Notes: generated by a model from the sequence alone, not told the origin. Shown: positions 1 to 8,227, counted from the first letter of the stretch. The stretch: DNA of 21,376 nt from Peptostreptococcus sp. (GCA_020025095.1 JAHHSS010000017.1:1-21376); one strand, 5' to 3'. Translations and numbers: made by a program.

Positions 1-43
1 TAAGAATATATTAAATCTTTTATATATTATAAGGAGAAAAATA

Positions 44-199
44 ATGCTTATAAGTGATATAATGAATAAAGAATATAGATTATGTGATTTTAATGAAAGA
101 GAAAAAAGTGTTATATATCGTGAAATTGACCTTGATACACTTTTACTTGAAGACACAAATAAAGAAACAATTGAACAAGTTCACTTTGATTTTAAATAG
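44..199 (+). CDS. hypothetical small protein, 51 aa
   Basis: A short reading frame begins at ATG 44 behind a near-ideal ribosome binding site (AAGGAG at 31-36, 7-nt spacer) and stops at TAG 197-199. The product starts MLISDIMNKEYRL and ends VHFDFK. It is acidic and hydrophilic, with no signal peptide, membrane segment or metal motif. The stop lies 31 nt before the galE start, so the two are probably co-transcribed. I do not recognise a family. The good ribosome binding site and a frame open over its full length support a real gene; the small size and lack of known relatives keep confidence moderate. It could also be the remnant of a larger gene, but the intact start argues against that. Confidence 0.55.
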   Translation: MLISDIMNKEYRLCDFNEREKSVIYREIDLDTLLLEDTNKETIEQVHFDFK

Positions 200-230
200 T
201 GAGTTCATATAAGAGGAGATGATAAATTTT

Positions 231-1259
231 ATGAGTACAATCTTATTGGCAGGTGGGGCTGGATATATAGGTAGTCACACAGCTGTAGAATTGTTGAATT
301 CAGGACATGAAGTAATAATAGTAGACAATTATTCAAATAGTTATCCAGTCGTAATTGATAGAATAGAAGAAATTACTGCTAAAAGACCCAAAGTTTATGT
401 TTTAGACACAAGAAGCGAGGAATTCGAAAAAGTATTTGTTGAAAATAAAATAGATGCAGTAGTAGATTATGCTGCGTATAAAGCAGTGGGTGATTCTGTT
501 AAGAATCCTTTAAAGTATTATGATAATAATTTGTTTTCATTGCTAAACACATTGAATTTAATGAAAAAATATGAAGTTAATAATTTTGTTTTCAGTTCTT
601 CTGCAACTGTATATGGAAGTGTTCCAGAGTCTGATCTTCCAGTGGACGAAAATTATGGGAGAACTACAACAAATCCATATGGAAATACAAAGTTGATGGG
701 AGAGGAAATTTTAGAAGACCTTGTATATTCAGATAAAGATTTTAATACAATAATTTTAAGATATTTTAATCCGATAGGTGCTCACAAGTCGGGGCTTATA
801 GGAGAAGAAAGCCCAGAAATACCTGCAAATATAATGCCTTATTTAACTAAAGTAGCAATAGGCGAGTTGCCATTTTTAAGAGTTTTTGGGAATGATTATG
901 ATACTGTAGATGGAACTGGAGTAAGAGATTATATACACGTTGTAGATCTTGCCAAGGGGCATGTAAAAGCATTAGAAAGATTGTTGAATAACCATGTAGG
1001 AATAGAATATTATAATCTTGGTACAGGTAGAGGTTATAGTGTTATGGAATTGATAGAAACTTTTTCAAAGGCTTGTGGAAAAGAAGTTCCATACAAAGTA
1101 GTAGAAAGAAGAGATGGTGATGCGGCAGCATCATATGCTGATTCATCAAGAGCAGAAAAAGTGCTGGGGTGGAAGGCAGAAAATACATTAGAAGATATGT
1201 GTAGAGATTCTTGGAAGTGGCAAAGTAAAAATCCAAATGGATATAAATGCCAAGCATAA
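231..1259 (+). CDS. galE: UDP-glucose 4-epimerase
   Basis: This cytoplasmic NAD-dependent enzyme interconverts UDP-glucose and UDP-galactose (Leloir pathway, sugar precursors for surface glycans). It is an extended short-chain dehydrogenase of 342 residues, the usual GalE length. The N-terminal Rossmann motif GGAGYIGSH is near residue 8. The active-site serines of SSSATVYG begin at about residue 122, and the catalytic pair Tyr150/Lys154 lies in YGNTK. The GalE-typical RYFNPIGAHKSGLIGE stretch follows, and the C-terminal half keeps RDYIHVVDLAKGH. I chose ATG 231 (MSTILLAGG) over the in-frame ATG at 219, because 219 directly abuts the AGAGGAG ribosome binding site at 212-218 and 231 gives the standard GalE N-terminus. 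The downstream lipoprotein gene starts 21 nt after the stop, suggesting an operon, but no functional link is evident. Confidence 0.95.
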   Translation: MSTILLAGGAGYIGSHTAVELLNSGHEVIIVDNYSNSYPVVIDRIEEITAKRPKVYVLDTRSEEFEKVFVENKIDAVVDYAAYKAVGDSVKNPLKYYDNNLFSLLNTLNLMKKYEVNNFVFSSSATVYGSVPESDLPVDENYGRTTTNPYGNTKLMGEEILEDLVYSDKDFNTIILRYFNPIGAHKSGLIGEESPEIPANIMPYLTKVAIGELPFLRVFGNDYDTVDGTGVRDYIHVVDLAKGHVKALERLLNNHVGIEYYNLGTGRGYSVMELIETFSKACGKEVPYKVVERRDGDAAASYADSSRAEKVLGWKAENTLEDMCRDSWKWQSKNPNGYKCQA

Positions 1260-1280
1260 TGCACAAAGCTAGGAGGAAAG

Positions 1281-2390
1281 ATGATAAAAAAAATATTTTC
1301 TATTGCTCTGATTATGGCTTTTGTTATTTTGCTTCCTGCTTGTAAACAAGAGAAGAGCCTTAAATCAGATAACAATAAAGTAACTAATAAAAAAGCTGAA
1401 ATAACAGTATATCTACCTGAAGGTCAACAACTTGATAATAAGTATTATAAAGATGAACAAGTTGCAATTAATTACTTACCAAACAATAAAAGTGAGTTTA
1501 CGGAAAAAGAAGTAAATGACATTGCAAATAATATAGATAAGCATGTAAAAGTATTGGTTATATCAACTGAAAAAACAGGCTTGGAAGGTGTTTTTAAAAA
1601 AGTGAAAGAAAAGTTACCAGGTGTTATTACAGTTGCCGGAGATATTGGTGAAATGCATAATAATGAACTTTATACTGTACTAAAAAATCCCAACTTAGAT
1701 GTTGCTTTTACAGTTGAGAAAAACAAAATAGGATTAGAGTCAGCACAAATTGCAAAATTGATGGGAGCGAGTAGATTTATATATTTAAGTAAAATTAAAA
1801 GTGACAATAGAGAAATTAATCAAGATATGCAATCTGTAAAGGAATATTGTGACAACAATGGTATGAAGTTTGAAAATATTGTTGTGAATAATGACGCTCC
1901 GTACACAGATATTATTTCAAAAATAAAAAAAGTAGCTGATAAGCAAATAGATAAAACAGCTGTTTTCCCTTCAGAAAAATCTTTGTCCAAGGATGTTTTA
2001 GAGGGAGCCTTAAAAGAAGGTTATATGGTGGCCAATATTAATAGTGAAAATGATGGGGAACTTCTCGCAGAAGTTTTAAATATGTCAGATGATTATAAAA
2101 AACTTTCGAGAGAAAAGTTTGATTCAAAGGTATCAGAAAAACTAAAACAGTATAATTTAAATGGAAAAATAGCAGGTATATCAGAAGGAATAGATAGTAT
2201 ACCATCTGAACTTACAATAGAGATAGCAAAATTCATGTATGAAAAAAATTATATGATAGAAGAGTGCTATAGAGATGTGTCAGTAATTGCTAGAGGAAAT
2301 AGGAACTTAAAACTTTCTATACTTCCAAAGGACATTGGTTTATCTCTAGGATATTCAAGAAATCTTCTTGTTACTCCTAGAATTTATTAA
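1281..2390 (+). CDS. DUF3798-like lipoprotein, first of a tandem pair
   Basis: This is a predicted exported lipoprotein of 369 residues. The N-terminus has a Lys-rich start, a hydrophobic stretch and a lipobox LLPAC with the acylated cysteine at residue 21, followed by a charged linker. The mature part alternates beta-strand-like hydrophobic runs (KVLVIS, GVITVAGD, ASRFIYLS) with Lys/Glu-rich helices, as in periplasmic-binding-protein folds. Its order of elements matches the next gene and what I remember of DUF3798, although this copy is the more divergent. The AGGAGG site at 1271 lies 4-5 nt before ATG 1281. The stop overlaps the region of the next gene's ribosome binding site. No ABC permease or ATPase gene lies nearby, so a transport role is not supported. 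The ligand is unknown. Confidence 0.7.
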   Translation: MIKKIFSIALIMAFVILLPACKQEKSLKSDNNKVTNKKAEITVYLPEGQQLDNKYYKDEQVAINYLPNNKSEFTEKEVNDIANNIDKHVKVLVISTEKTGLEGVFKKVKEKLPGVITVAGDIGEMHNNELYTVLKNPNLDVAFTVEKNKIGLESAQIAKLMGASRFIYLSKIKSDNREINQDMQSVKEYCDNNGMKFENIVVNNDAPYTDIISKIKKVADKQIDKTAVFPSEKSLSKDVLEGALKEGYMVANINSENDGELLAEVLNMSDDYKKLSREKFDSKVSEKLKQYNLNGKIAGISEGIDSIPSELTIEIAKFMYEKNYMIEECYRDVSVIARGNRNLKLSILPKDIGLSLGYSRNLLVTPRIY

Positions 2391-2401
2391 TGGAGGTAGA
2401 T

Positions 2402-3586
2402 ATGAATAAATTTTTTAAGCAAATAATTACGGTGTCCGTATCGTTTCTGTTTTTGATAGTATTTCTAGTAGGATGTGGTCAGAAAGATAATAAAAAAAAG
2501 GCAGAAATACTAGAAGATGCAAAGGATGCGGATATAAAGACAATAATAGTAACTCAAGACGAAAGAGAAAATAATTCAGCTTTTGAAGCTGCAAACAAAG
2601 AAAAAATGGATAATGAATATAAAAGATTTAATAATCCTAAATATAAAAGTTATGTAGAACATTATATTCTTCCATCCGATTTTCAAAACAATAAAAAAAC
2701 TGACGAAATATTTGATAAAATAAAAAAAGATAAAGAGGCTAAGGTTCTTATAGTTTCAGCTAATAAAGCTGGTTTAGCAGACAAAGTAAAGAAACTAAAG
2801 AAAGATAGAAAGGATATTTTGATGATATCATCGGATTTGAATGAGGATGATAAAAAAATTATTAAATCTTTTGACCTTAATTTTAAAACTGGCGATTTTA
2901 GCCATGGTGAAAGAATTGTCGATTTGGCAAAATCCTTAGGAGCAGAAAGGTTTGTATATTTTATAGACGAGAGTGATTTTAAAGACAAGAAAAAAATGGA
3001 ACTTTTAGAAGGTATGAAAAATGAAGGTAAAAAAATAGGAATACCAATAGAAGAAGTAAAGATACCAGAATCTGATAATATATATCAGGCAAAAGCATTT
3101 GTTTCTGATAATATCGATGCTTTAGTAAAAAAATATGGTGAGGATATTAATATTTACACTTTTAATAAGGCGTTTGATGAAATATTAGCATCTAAGGTGT
3201 TGGATGAAAAGTTCTTTATATCAGAGTTTTCGGATAAAAATATATCTCCAAGTTTAATGAAAGTTTATGGTTTAAAGTATGTAACAAGGCAAGCAAGAGA
3301 TTATATCTGGATGAATTCTCAAATTGGAGCTTTTATAAAATTAAGCTCAGATATGGAGAGAAGGATTGGGGCTACTGCATATAAACCGGAATTTTATACT
3401 ATGAAAATAGCGACAGATGTAGGAGAGCTTTTAAAATCAAAAAAAATAAGTGTCAAAAAGGCATATAATTCTGTATTTCTAGAAAATACTTCGAATTTTA
3501 GGAATAAGACAGGATGTGGTTTTATCAACAAGTATAAGGGAGTAGGAAACTACAAAATTATAGATGTTGATCAAATATTATATTAA
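2402..3586 (+). CDS. DUF3798 family lipoprotein, second of a tandem pair
   Basis: This predicted lipoprotein of 394 residues has a signal peptide with lipobox LVGC (acylated Cys25) and a Lys-rich linker. The mature domain has the DUF3798-like order: IKTIIVTQ, then HYILPSDF, KVLIVSANKAGLADKVKKLK, DILMISSD, then GAERFVYFIDESDF with a long helix. It fits a periplasmic-binding-like two-lobed fold. The start ATG 2402 sits 5 nt after GGAGG (2392-2396); an ATG at 2390 overlaps the previous stop but lies upstream of that site. The gene begins 11 nt after the first lipoprotein gene, so the two are translationally close and were probably duplicated in tandem. The assignment rests on remembered family features, not a search. 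The substrate is unknown. Confidence 0.75.
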   Translation: MNKFFKQIITVSVSFLFLIVFLVGCGQKDNKKKAEILEDAKDADIKTIIVTQDERENNSAFEAANKEKMDNEYKRFNNPKYKSYVEHYILPSDFQNNKKTDEIFDKIKKDKEAKVLIVSANKAGLADKVKKLKKDRKDILMISSDLNEDDKKIIKSFDLNFKTGDFSHGERIVDLAKSLGAERFVYFIDESDFKDKKKMELLEGMKNEGKKIGIPIEEVKIPESDNIYQAKAFVSDNIDALVKKYGEDINIYTFNKAFDEILASKVLDEKFFISEFSDKNISPSLMKVYGLKYVTRQARDYIWMNSQIGAFIKLSSDMERRIGATAYKPEFYTMKIATDVGELLKSKKISVKKAYNSVFLENTSNFRNKTGCGFINKYKGVGNYKIIDVDQILY

Positions 3587-3592
3587 AGATTA

Positions 3593-3614
3593 GTTGTAAC
3601 TATTGTTGTAACTA
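3593..3614 (+). repeat. direct repeat upstream of asnA
   Basis: GTTGTAACTA occurs twice, at 3593-3602 and 3605-3614, with a 12-bp period. The first copy sits inside an imperfect dyad, TAGTT-GT-AACTA (3591-3602). It lies in the 54-bp gap before asnA and could be an operator, or a chance repeat in AT-rich DNA. Confidence 0.4.
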
Positions 3615-3640
3615 AAATAAATTATTAGGAGAGTTTAAAT

Positions 3641-4645
3641 ATGGTTATGATTATACCAAAAGATTACAAGTGTGATCTTGATGTACTAGAAACGCAAAAG
3701 GCAATAAAAAAATTAAAAGATTATTTTCAAAAGGAACTTAGTGAAGAATTGAATTTATTAAGAGTTTCTTCACCGCTGTTTGTATTACCTGAATCTGGAA
3801 CAAATGATAACTTAAATGGGATAGAAAAACCAGTTAGTTTTAATGTTCCTTTTTTAAATAAAAAAGCAGAGATAGTTCAATCTTTAGCAAAATGGAAGAG
3901 AGTGGCTATAGAAAGATATAATATACCGATGTATGAAGGTATATATGCAGATATGAATGCTATAAGAAAAGATGAGGAACTTGATAACATACACTCATTC
4001 TACGTAGATCAGTGGGATTGGGAATATAAAATAGAAAAAAACGATAGAACTTATGAAAAGTTAGTTTGGATAGTAGAAAAAATATATAGTGTTTTTAAAA
4101 GAACAGATGAGTATATTTTGAGCCTGTATCCTGAATTTGAAGCGCTACTTCCTGAGAAAATAACTTTTGTATCTACTCAGGAAATAGAGAATGAATGGCC
4201 ACATTTAACTCCTAAAGAAAGAGAAAGAAAAATAGTAGAAAGACATAAGGCAGTATTTTTAACAGGAATTGGGAAATCACTTGAATCTGGAGAAAAGCAT
4301 GACGGAAGATCCCCAGACTATGATGATTGGGATTTAAATGGAGATTTCTTATTCTACAATCCAGTTCTTGATGATGTTATAGAGCTTTCATCAATGGGTA
4401 TAAGAGTAGATGAAGAATCCCTAGAAAGACAGTTAGAAATAGCAGGAGCAGAAGAAAGAAAGAATTTAGACTATCATAGAGCCTTGTTAAATGGAGAATT
4501 GCCATATACAATAGGCGGAGGAATAGGTCAGTCAAGAATTTGTATGTTCTTCCTTAGAAAAGCTCATATAGGTGAAGTTCAAGTTGGAATTTGGCCTAAG
4601 AGAATGATAAGTGATTGTGCTAAGGCAGGAATACATCTATTATAG
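3641..4645 (+). CDS. asnA: aspartate--ammonia ligase (asparagine synthetase A)
   Basis: AsnA makes L-asparagine from L-aspartate, ammonia and ATP in the cytoplasm through an aspartyl-AMP intermediate. The protein has 334 residues, the normal length for this class II aminoacyl-tRNA-synthetase-like family. Recognisable blocks are the N-terminal LETQKAIKKLKDYFQKEL, the ESGTNDNLNGIEKPVSF segment, AKWKRVAIERYNIPMYEGIY, QWDWE, HDGRSPDYDDWDLNGD and the motif-3-like GGGIGQSR, whose Arg299 should contact ATP. Start ATG 3641 is 7 nt after AGGAGAG (3627-3633); the second ATG at 3647 is further away than usual. Preceding genes run in the same direction, and a clear terminator follows. A small tandem repeat in the upstream gap may be regulatory. 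Confidence 0.96.
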   Translation: MVMIIPKDYKCDLDVLETQKAIKKLKDYFQKELSEELNLLRVSSPLFVLPESGTNDNLNGIEKPVSFNVPFLNKKAEIVQSLAKWKRVAIERYNIPMYEGIYADMNAIRKDEELDNIHSFYVDQWDWEYKIEKNDRTYEKLVWIVEKIYSVFKRTDEYILSLYPEFEALLPEKITFVSTQEIENEWPHLTPKERERKIVERHKAVFLTGIGKSLESGEKHDGRSPDYDDWDLNGDFLFYNPVLDDVIELSSMGIRVDEESLERQLEIAGAEERKNLDYHRALLNGELPYTIGGGIGQSRICMFFLRKAHIGEVQVGIWPKRMISDCAKAGIHLL

Positions 4646-4660
4646 TGTATATAAAAATTG

Positions 4661-4702
4661 AGTAACTTCTTTCCATTTTGTAAAGAAGTTACTAGATTTT
4701 TT
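4661..4702 (+). terminator. intrinsic terminator after asnA
   Basis: A perfect 12-bp stem (4661-4672 pairing with 4682-4693) encloses a 9-nt loop and is followed by AGA and six T residues. It ends the galE-lipoprotein-asnA unit before hpt. Confidence 0.88.
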
Positions 4703-4751
4703 ATGAAGTGTGAAAATATAGGTATTAATTTTAAAGGAAACTGGAGGAAAA

Positions 4752-5276
4752 ATGTATAAATTAGCAGGCACATTATTAAGTGAAGAAAAAATTAAATTAA
4801 AAGTGAAAGAACTTGCCGAAAGAATTGAAAAAGATTATGAAGGACAAGATATACTTCTTGTAGGCATACTTAAAGGAGCCAGTGTATTTGTTGCAGATCT
4901 TATGAGAGAGATAAAGTTGGATGTAAATATTGATTTTATGAGTGTATCAAGCTATGGTAGTGGAACAGTTTCTTCAGGAACTGTAAAGATTCTTAAGGAT
5001 CTTGATGTAGATATTGAAGGTAAAAATGTTCTTATAGTGGAAGATATCATAGACTCAGGAGCTACTTTAAGTAATCTATATGACACTTTAATGACTAGAA
5101 ATCCAAAGAGCTTAAAGTTATGTACTCTTCTTGATAAACCAGAAAGAAGAAAAGTTCATATAAATGTAGATTATGTAGGCTTTGAAATTGAGGACAAGTT
5201 TATAGTAGGTTATGGAATAGACTATGATGAAAAATACAGAAATCTTCCATATATTGCTATAGTAGAAGAAGTTTAA
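4752..5276 (+). CDS. hpt: hypoxanthine phosphoribosyltransferase
   Basis: This purine salvage enzyme transfers ribose-5-phosphate from PRPP to hypoxanthine, and usually guanine, giving IMP or GMP. At 174 residues it has normal bacterial HPRT length. The PRPP-binding signature VLIVEDIIDSGATL spans residues 93-106, with the acidic pair Glu97/Asp98. LVGILKGASVFVADL is the pyrophosphate-loop region and SSYGSGTVSSG the flexible active-site loop. VGFEIEDKFIVGYGIDYDEKYRNLPYI is the C-terminal purine-binding part. GGAGG at 4743 precedes ATG 4752 by 4-5 nt. Terminators lie on both sides, so it is probably transcribed alone. In many Firmicutes hpt neighbours tilS and ftsH; that linkage is absent here. 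Confidence 0.96.
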   Translation: MYKLAGTLLSEEKIKLKVKELAERIEKDYEGQDILLVGILKGASVFVADLMREIKLDVNIDFMSVSSYGSGTVSSGTVKILKDLDVDIEGKNVLIVEDIIDSGATLSNLYDTLMTRNPKSLKLCTLLDKPERRKVHINVDYVGFEIEDKFIVGYGIDYDEKYRNLPYIAIVEEV

Positions 5277-5294
5277 ATACTATAATGAGATTAT

Positions 5295-5338
5295 GACATG
5301 GTACATTTGTAGTTTCACATTTGTTGCCATGTCTTTTT
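5295..5338 (+). terminator. probable intrinsic terminator after hpt
   Basis: GACATGG (5295-5301) pairs with CCATGTC (5327-5333) around a 25-nt loop and is followed directly by TTTTT. The loop carries two copies of ACATTTGT. The stem is only 7 bp, so strength is uncertain. Confidence 0.65.
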
Positions 5339-5412
5339 AGTTTTTATAAAATTTGTAGATCAAATTTCAAATAGAAATAATTTTTACAAGCCGAGTTATA
5401 AGGAGTGATATT

Positions 5413-6198
5413 ATGGGTAAAAAAAAGTATTTTTTCTTTGATATTGACGGTACAATAGCAGTCGGTATGCCTAGGTATATTCCGATTTCTACTGAAAAAA
5501 CATTAAAAAAACTCAAGGAAGAAGGACATTTTATAAGTATTGCGACTGGAAGAATGTATTCTATGACAGTAGAGTTTTGCGAGAAATTTGGAATAGATAC
5601 TATGGTAACTGATGGAGGAAACGGAATCGTTGTAGATGGAAAAAGAGAAGTTGAAGCATTAGACAAAAATATGATGGATAGAATTTTAGATATTTTTGAT
5701 AAAAAAAACATACCATGGAGTATTTGTATAGATGATGAAAGAGTGTGGTATACAAAAGATGAAATTTTTCCTAGCGCTATGAAAAAGGTAATAAAAATAC
5801 CTAATTATATGATAAGTAAGGTTGATAAAAATTTGGATTTTAGAAAAATTAATTCTATATACAAAGGATTTGCATATTTGGACATAGAAACTGAAAAAAG
5901 TATAGAAGAATTAAAAAATGTAAGTTATACCAGGTATCATGATGAATATATTATTATAGAAGCAGATGACAAATCTAAAGGTATAAAAAAAATACAAGAA
6001 ATTATGGGAATTAAAGATGAAGATATAGTAGTGTTTGGAGATAATACAAATGATATCAAAATGTTTAGACCAGAATGGACCTCAATAGCTATGGGAAACT
6101 CTGTAGAAAGTTTAAAAGTTATAGCCGACTATGTTACAACAGATGCAGATAAAGATGGTATAGAAAATGCATGTAGACATTTTGCTTGGATAGATTAA
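5413..6198 (+). CDS. Cof-type HAD-superfamily phosphatase
   Basis: This is a predicted Mg-dependent cytoplasmic phosphatase acting on a small phosphorylated metabolite, probably a sugar phosphate or flavin/pyridoxal phosphate, as is common for this family. Motif I is DIDGT at residues 10-14, with Asp10 the nucleophile and Asp12 the general acid/base. Motif II is the SIATGR region, a conserved Lys lies in KSKGI, and motif IV is GDNTND with Asp210 and Asp214 as metal ligands. The large insert between motifs II and III marks the HAD-IIB (Cof) type. Length is 261 residues, typical. AAGGAG (5400-5405) precedes ATG 5413 by 7 nt. The flavoprotein gene follows 37 nt later. The substrate cannot be read from sequence. 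Confidence 0.92.
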   Translation: MGKKKYFFFDIDGTIAVGMPRYIPISTEKTLKKLKEEGHFISIATGRMYSMTVEFCEKFGIDTMVTDGGNGIVVDGKREVEALDKNMMDRILDIFDKKNIPWSICIDDERVWYTKDEIFPSAMKKVIKIPNYMISKVDKNLDFRKINSIYKGFAYLDIETEKSIEELKNVSYTRYHDEYIIIEADDKSKGIKKIQEIMGIKDEDIVVFGDNTNDIKMFRPEWTSIAMGNSVESLKVIADYVTTDADKDGIENACRHFAWID

Positions 6199-6235
6199 AG
6201 CAAGAGAAAAATATTATATAGGAATAGGTGATATA

Positions 6236-7465
6236 ATGAAAAAAGTAGCAATAATAGGAGCAGGAGCAGCAGGAAGTTTAGCTGGATATTTTGCATCGAA
6301 ATCCGGAGCTGATGTTACTATTTTTGAAAAAAATAATATAATAGGGCGAAAATTAAGAATAACTGGAAAAGGGAGATGCAATATTACTAATGCTTCAGAT
6401 TTAGAGGATATTATTTCTAATATATACAGAAATGGTAACTTTATGTACAGTGCCTTATATTCTTTTACAAATGACGATTTAATGGAGCTTTTTAGAAACT
6501 ACGGTCTAAAAATGAAAGTCGAAAGAGGTAATAGAGTTTTTCCCGATAGCGATAAAGCTATAGATGTTGTTCTTACAATTGAAAAAATGCTAAAAGATGC
6601 AGGAGTTAAACTTGAGTTTAATAAAAAAGTTAATTCAATTATTGTTTCAGATGGTAAAGTAAAAGGAATAAAACTTAGCAGTGGAAAAAAAATCTTTTAT
6701 GATTCAGTTATAATAGCTACAGGAGGCTTGAGTTATCCATTAACAGGTTCTTCAGGAGATGGATATGACATGGCAATTAAATTGGGGCATAGTGTTACAA
6801 GGTTAAAAGCAGCACTTGTTGGCCTTGAAACATCGGAGCTACCTCAAAAGAAAATGATAGGTCTTAATTTAAAAAATATAGGAATTAGTTTATATGAAAA
6901 TAATAAAAAAATATATGAAGATTTTGGAGAACTCGAATTTAGAAATTATGGGATAGATGGACCAGTGATTAAGTCTGCTAGTTGCTATATAGAAGATAGC
7001 CAAAAAAATTCTTATCATATAACTTTAGACCTAAAGCCAGCTTTATCAAAAGAAAAATTAGATTTGAGAATACAAAGAGATTTTAAAAAATACATGAATA
7101 AAAATTTTGAAAACGCACTCAACGAATTGCTACCTAAAAAAATGATTGATTTTATAATTGATTTAAGCGAGATAGATAGACATAAGGTAGTACATCAAAT
7201 TACTAAAGTTGAAAGAACTAGGCTTATAGAGTGCATAAAAAATATAAGGTTTGATATAAAAAAAATAAGACCGATAGAAGAAGCAATTGTTACTTCTGGA
7301 GGTATTGAAGTGAAAGAAATAAATCCGAGTACAATGGAATCAAAAAAGATAGAAGGTTTGTACTTTGCTGGAGAAATAATCGATATAGACGCTTATACAG
7401 GAGGGTATAATCTACAAGCAGCTTTTTCTACAGGGTATCTTGCAGGCAGTTCATCAGCAAAATAG
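6236..7465 (+). CDS. FAD-dependent oxidoreductase, HI0933/BaiN-like family
   Basis: This is a predicted cytoplasmic flavoprotein of 409 residues, the usual family size. The N-terminal dinucleotide-binding motif GAGAAG is at residues 8-13, ending in an acidic residue in TIFEK. The family signature GRKLRITGKGRCNITN follows. A second FAD contact, IIATGGLSYPLTGSSGDGY, is in the middle. The C-terminal GGIEVKEINPSTMESK and LYFAGEIIDIDAYTGGYNLQAAF close the FAD domain. Homologues are called aminoacetone oxidase-like or BaiN (bile acid reductase), but the physiological substrate is unsettled and I would not assign one. ATG 6236 has AGGTG at 6226-6230. It is probably co-transcribed with the HAD phosphatase, because no terminator lies between them. 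Confidence 0.9.
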   Translation: MKKVAIIGAGAAGSLAGYFASKSGADVTIFEKNNIIGRKLRITGKGRCNITNASDLEDIISNIYRNGNFMYSALYSFTNDDLMELFRNYGLKMKVERGNRVFPDSDKAIDVVLTIEKMLKDAGVKLEFNKKVNSIIVSDGKVKGIKLSSGKKIFYDSVIIATGGLSYPLTGSSGDGYDMAIKLGHSVTRLKAALVGLETSELPQKKMIGLNLKNIGISLYENNKKIYEDFGELEFRNYGIDGPVIKSASCYIEDSQKNSYHITLDLKPALSKEKLDLRIQRDFKKYMNKNFENALNELLPKKMIDFIIDLSEIDRHKVVHQITKVERTRLIECIKNIRFDIKKIRPIEEAIVTSGGIEVKEINPSTMESKKIEGLYFAGEIIDIDAYTGGYNLQAAFSTGYLAGSSSAK

Positions 7466-7480
7466 AATTAAAAAAATAAA

Positions 7481-7503
7481 AAAGGGTCGAGTTTCGACCC
7501 TTT
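7481..7503 (-). terminator. terminator between convergent genes
   Basis: A perfect 10-bp stem (7481-7490 with 7494-7503) closes a 3-nt loop. On the minus strand the stem is followed by a long T-rich run, an ideal terminator for the minus-strand gene at 7567-8034. On the plus strand only three T residues follow, so it may also end the flavoprotein transcript, less efficiently. Confidence 0.88.
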
Positions 7504-7566
7504 AAAAATCATTAAATAGTTAAGAAAAATAAATCCTTAATTTATGGAAAATATTTAAGAGAAAAA

Positions 7567-8034
7567 CTATAAATTATGTTTTACAACATAATTAAATATT
7601 TTCTCATTGCCTAAATCAATATTTCCAGTTTTAACAAATTTTTCTATACAATCTATATCCCACTGAGTTAAGTATTTAGCAGGAATAGATAAATCGTACC
7701 CACAATTAAGTAGGGTATCATTTAACTTGAAGATACTAGAACAAGATGCTTTTTGAGTATAGTATTTTGAATTATTTTTTCTTTTAAGCATACTCTCATT
7801 CTGTATTTCAATTAACGTATCTACGTATTCACGGTAAGGGAATCTAAACTCAGATATAGAAACATTGATATCTTTCAATATACCTAACATAGCTTCATCT
7901 TTCAACATATTGTTAACAAATTGTTCTGACGTAAGCTTCCCTGAAATAATACCTTTTTGGTATTTGCGTAATACTTTCTTTGTTTGAGCATAGATTCTAT
8001 AACGTGCGTCTAAATTCAATTGTAAGAATTTCAT
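7567..8034 (-). CDS. hypothetical protein, 155 aa
   Basis: This is an unrecognised soluble protein. It starts MKFLQLNLDARYRIYAQTKK and ends NYVVKHNL, with no signal peptide or membrane segment. The first 45 residues are strongly basic and helical. The middle is acidic/helical (SEFRFPYREYVDTLIEIQNE), followed by a Lys/Asn-rich linker, and three cysteines are scattered in the second half. I start it at the ATG whose complement is 8032-8034, because AGAGGTG (complement of 8041-8047) lies 6 nt upstream. A GTG at 8041-8043 would overlap that ribosome binding site. The gene stands alone, inverted relative to its neighbours, with its own terminator and a plausible promoter. It could be a lineage-specific regulator or a domesticated phage gene; neither is supported by a motif. 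Confidence 0.75.
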   Translation of the reverse strand: MKFLQLNLDARYRIYAQTKKVLRKYQKGIISGKLTSEQFVNNMLKDEAMLGILKDINVSISEFRFPYREYVDTLIEIQNESMLKRKNNSKYYTQKASCSSIFKLNDTLLNCGYDLSIPAKYLTQWDIDCIEKFVKTGNIDLGNEKIFNYVVKHNL

Positions 8035-8053
8035 CCGAATCACCTCTAATATA

Positions 8054-8082
8054 AGTATACTACATAATAAATTAAAAATCTA
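8054..8082 (-). promoter_or_regulatory. candidate promoter for the minus-strand hypothetical gene
   Basis: Read on the minus strand, TAGATT (complement of 8077-8082) and TATACT (complement of 8054-8059) are separated by 17 nt, just upstream of the ribosome binding site. The -10 is good and the -35 is weak. Confidence 0.45.
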
Positions 8083-8221
8083 TCTTTTAGATAAATATGT
8101 TTGATATATGTAAAAATTTTGAAAAAAGTGAAATTAATATATATTTAGGATGATTTTTTTATTGCAAGTATAAGAAATAATAACTATTATGAAAATACTA
8201 CCCAAAATATTCACAATATAG

Positions 8222-8227
8222 TATAAT
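8222..8227 (+). promoter_or_regulatory. -10 element upstream of the GAF/PP2C phosphatase gene
   Basis: TATAAT lies 32 nt before the start codon. No good -35 is seen 16-18 nt upstream, so the promoter may need an activator or another sigma factor. Confidence 0.4.

Noticed and set aside
1034..1375. Open frame on the minus strand across the end of galE
   Set aside because: It is antisense to galE and the lipoprotein start, lacks a ribosome binding site and resembles no protein; similar antisense frames elsewhere were dismissed for the same reason.
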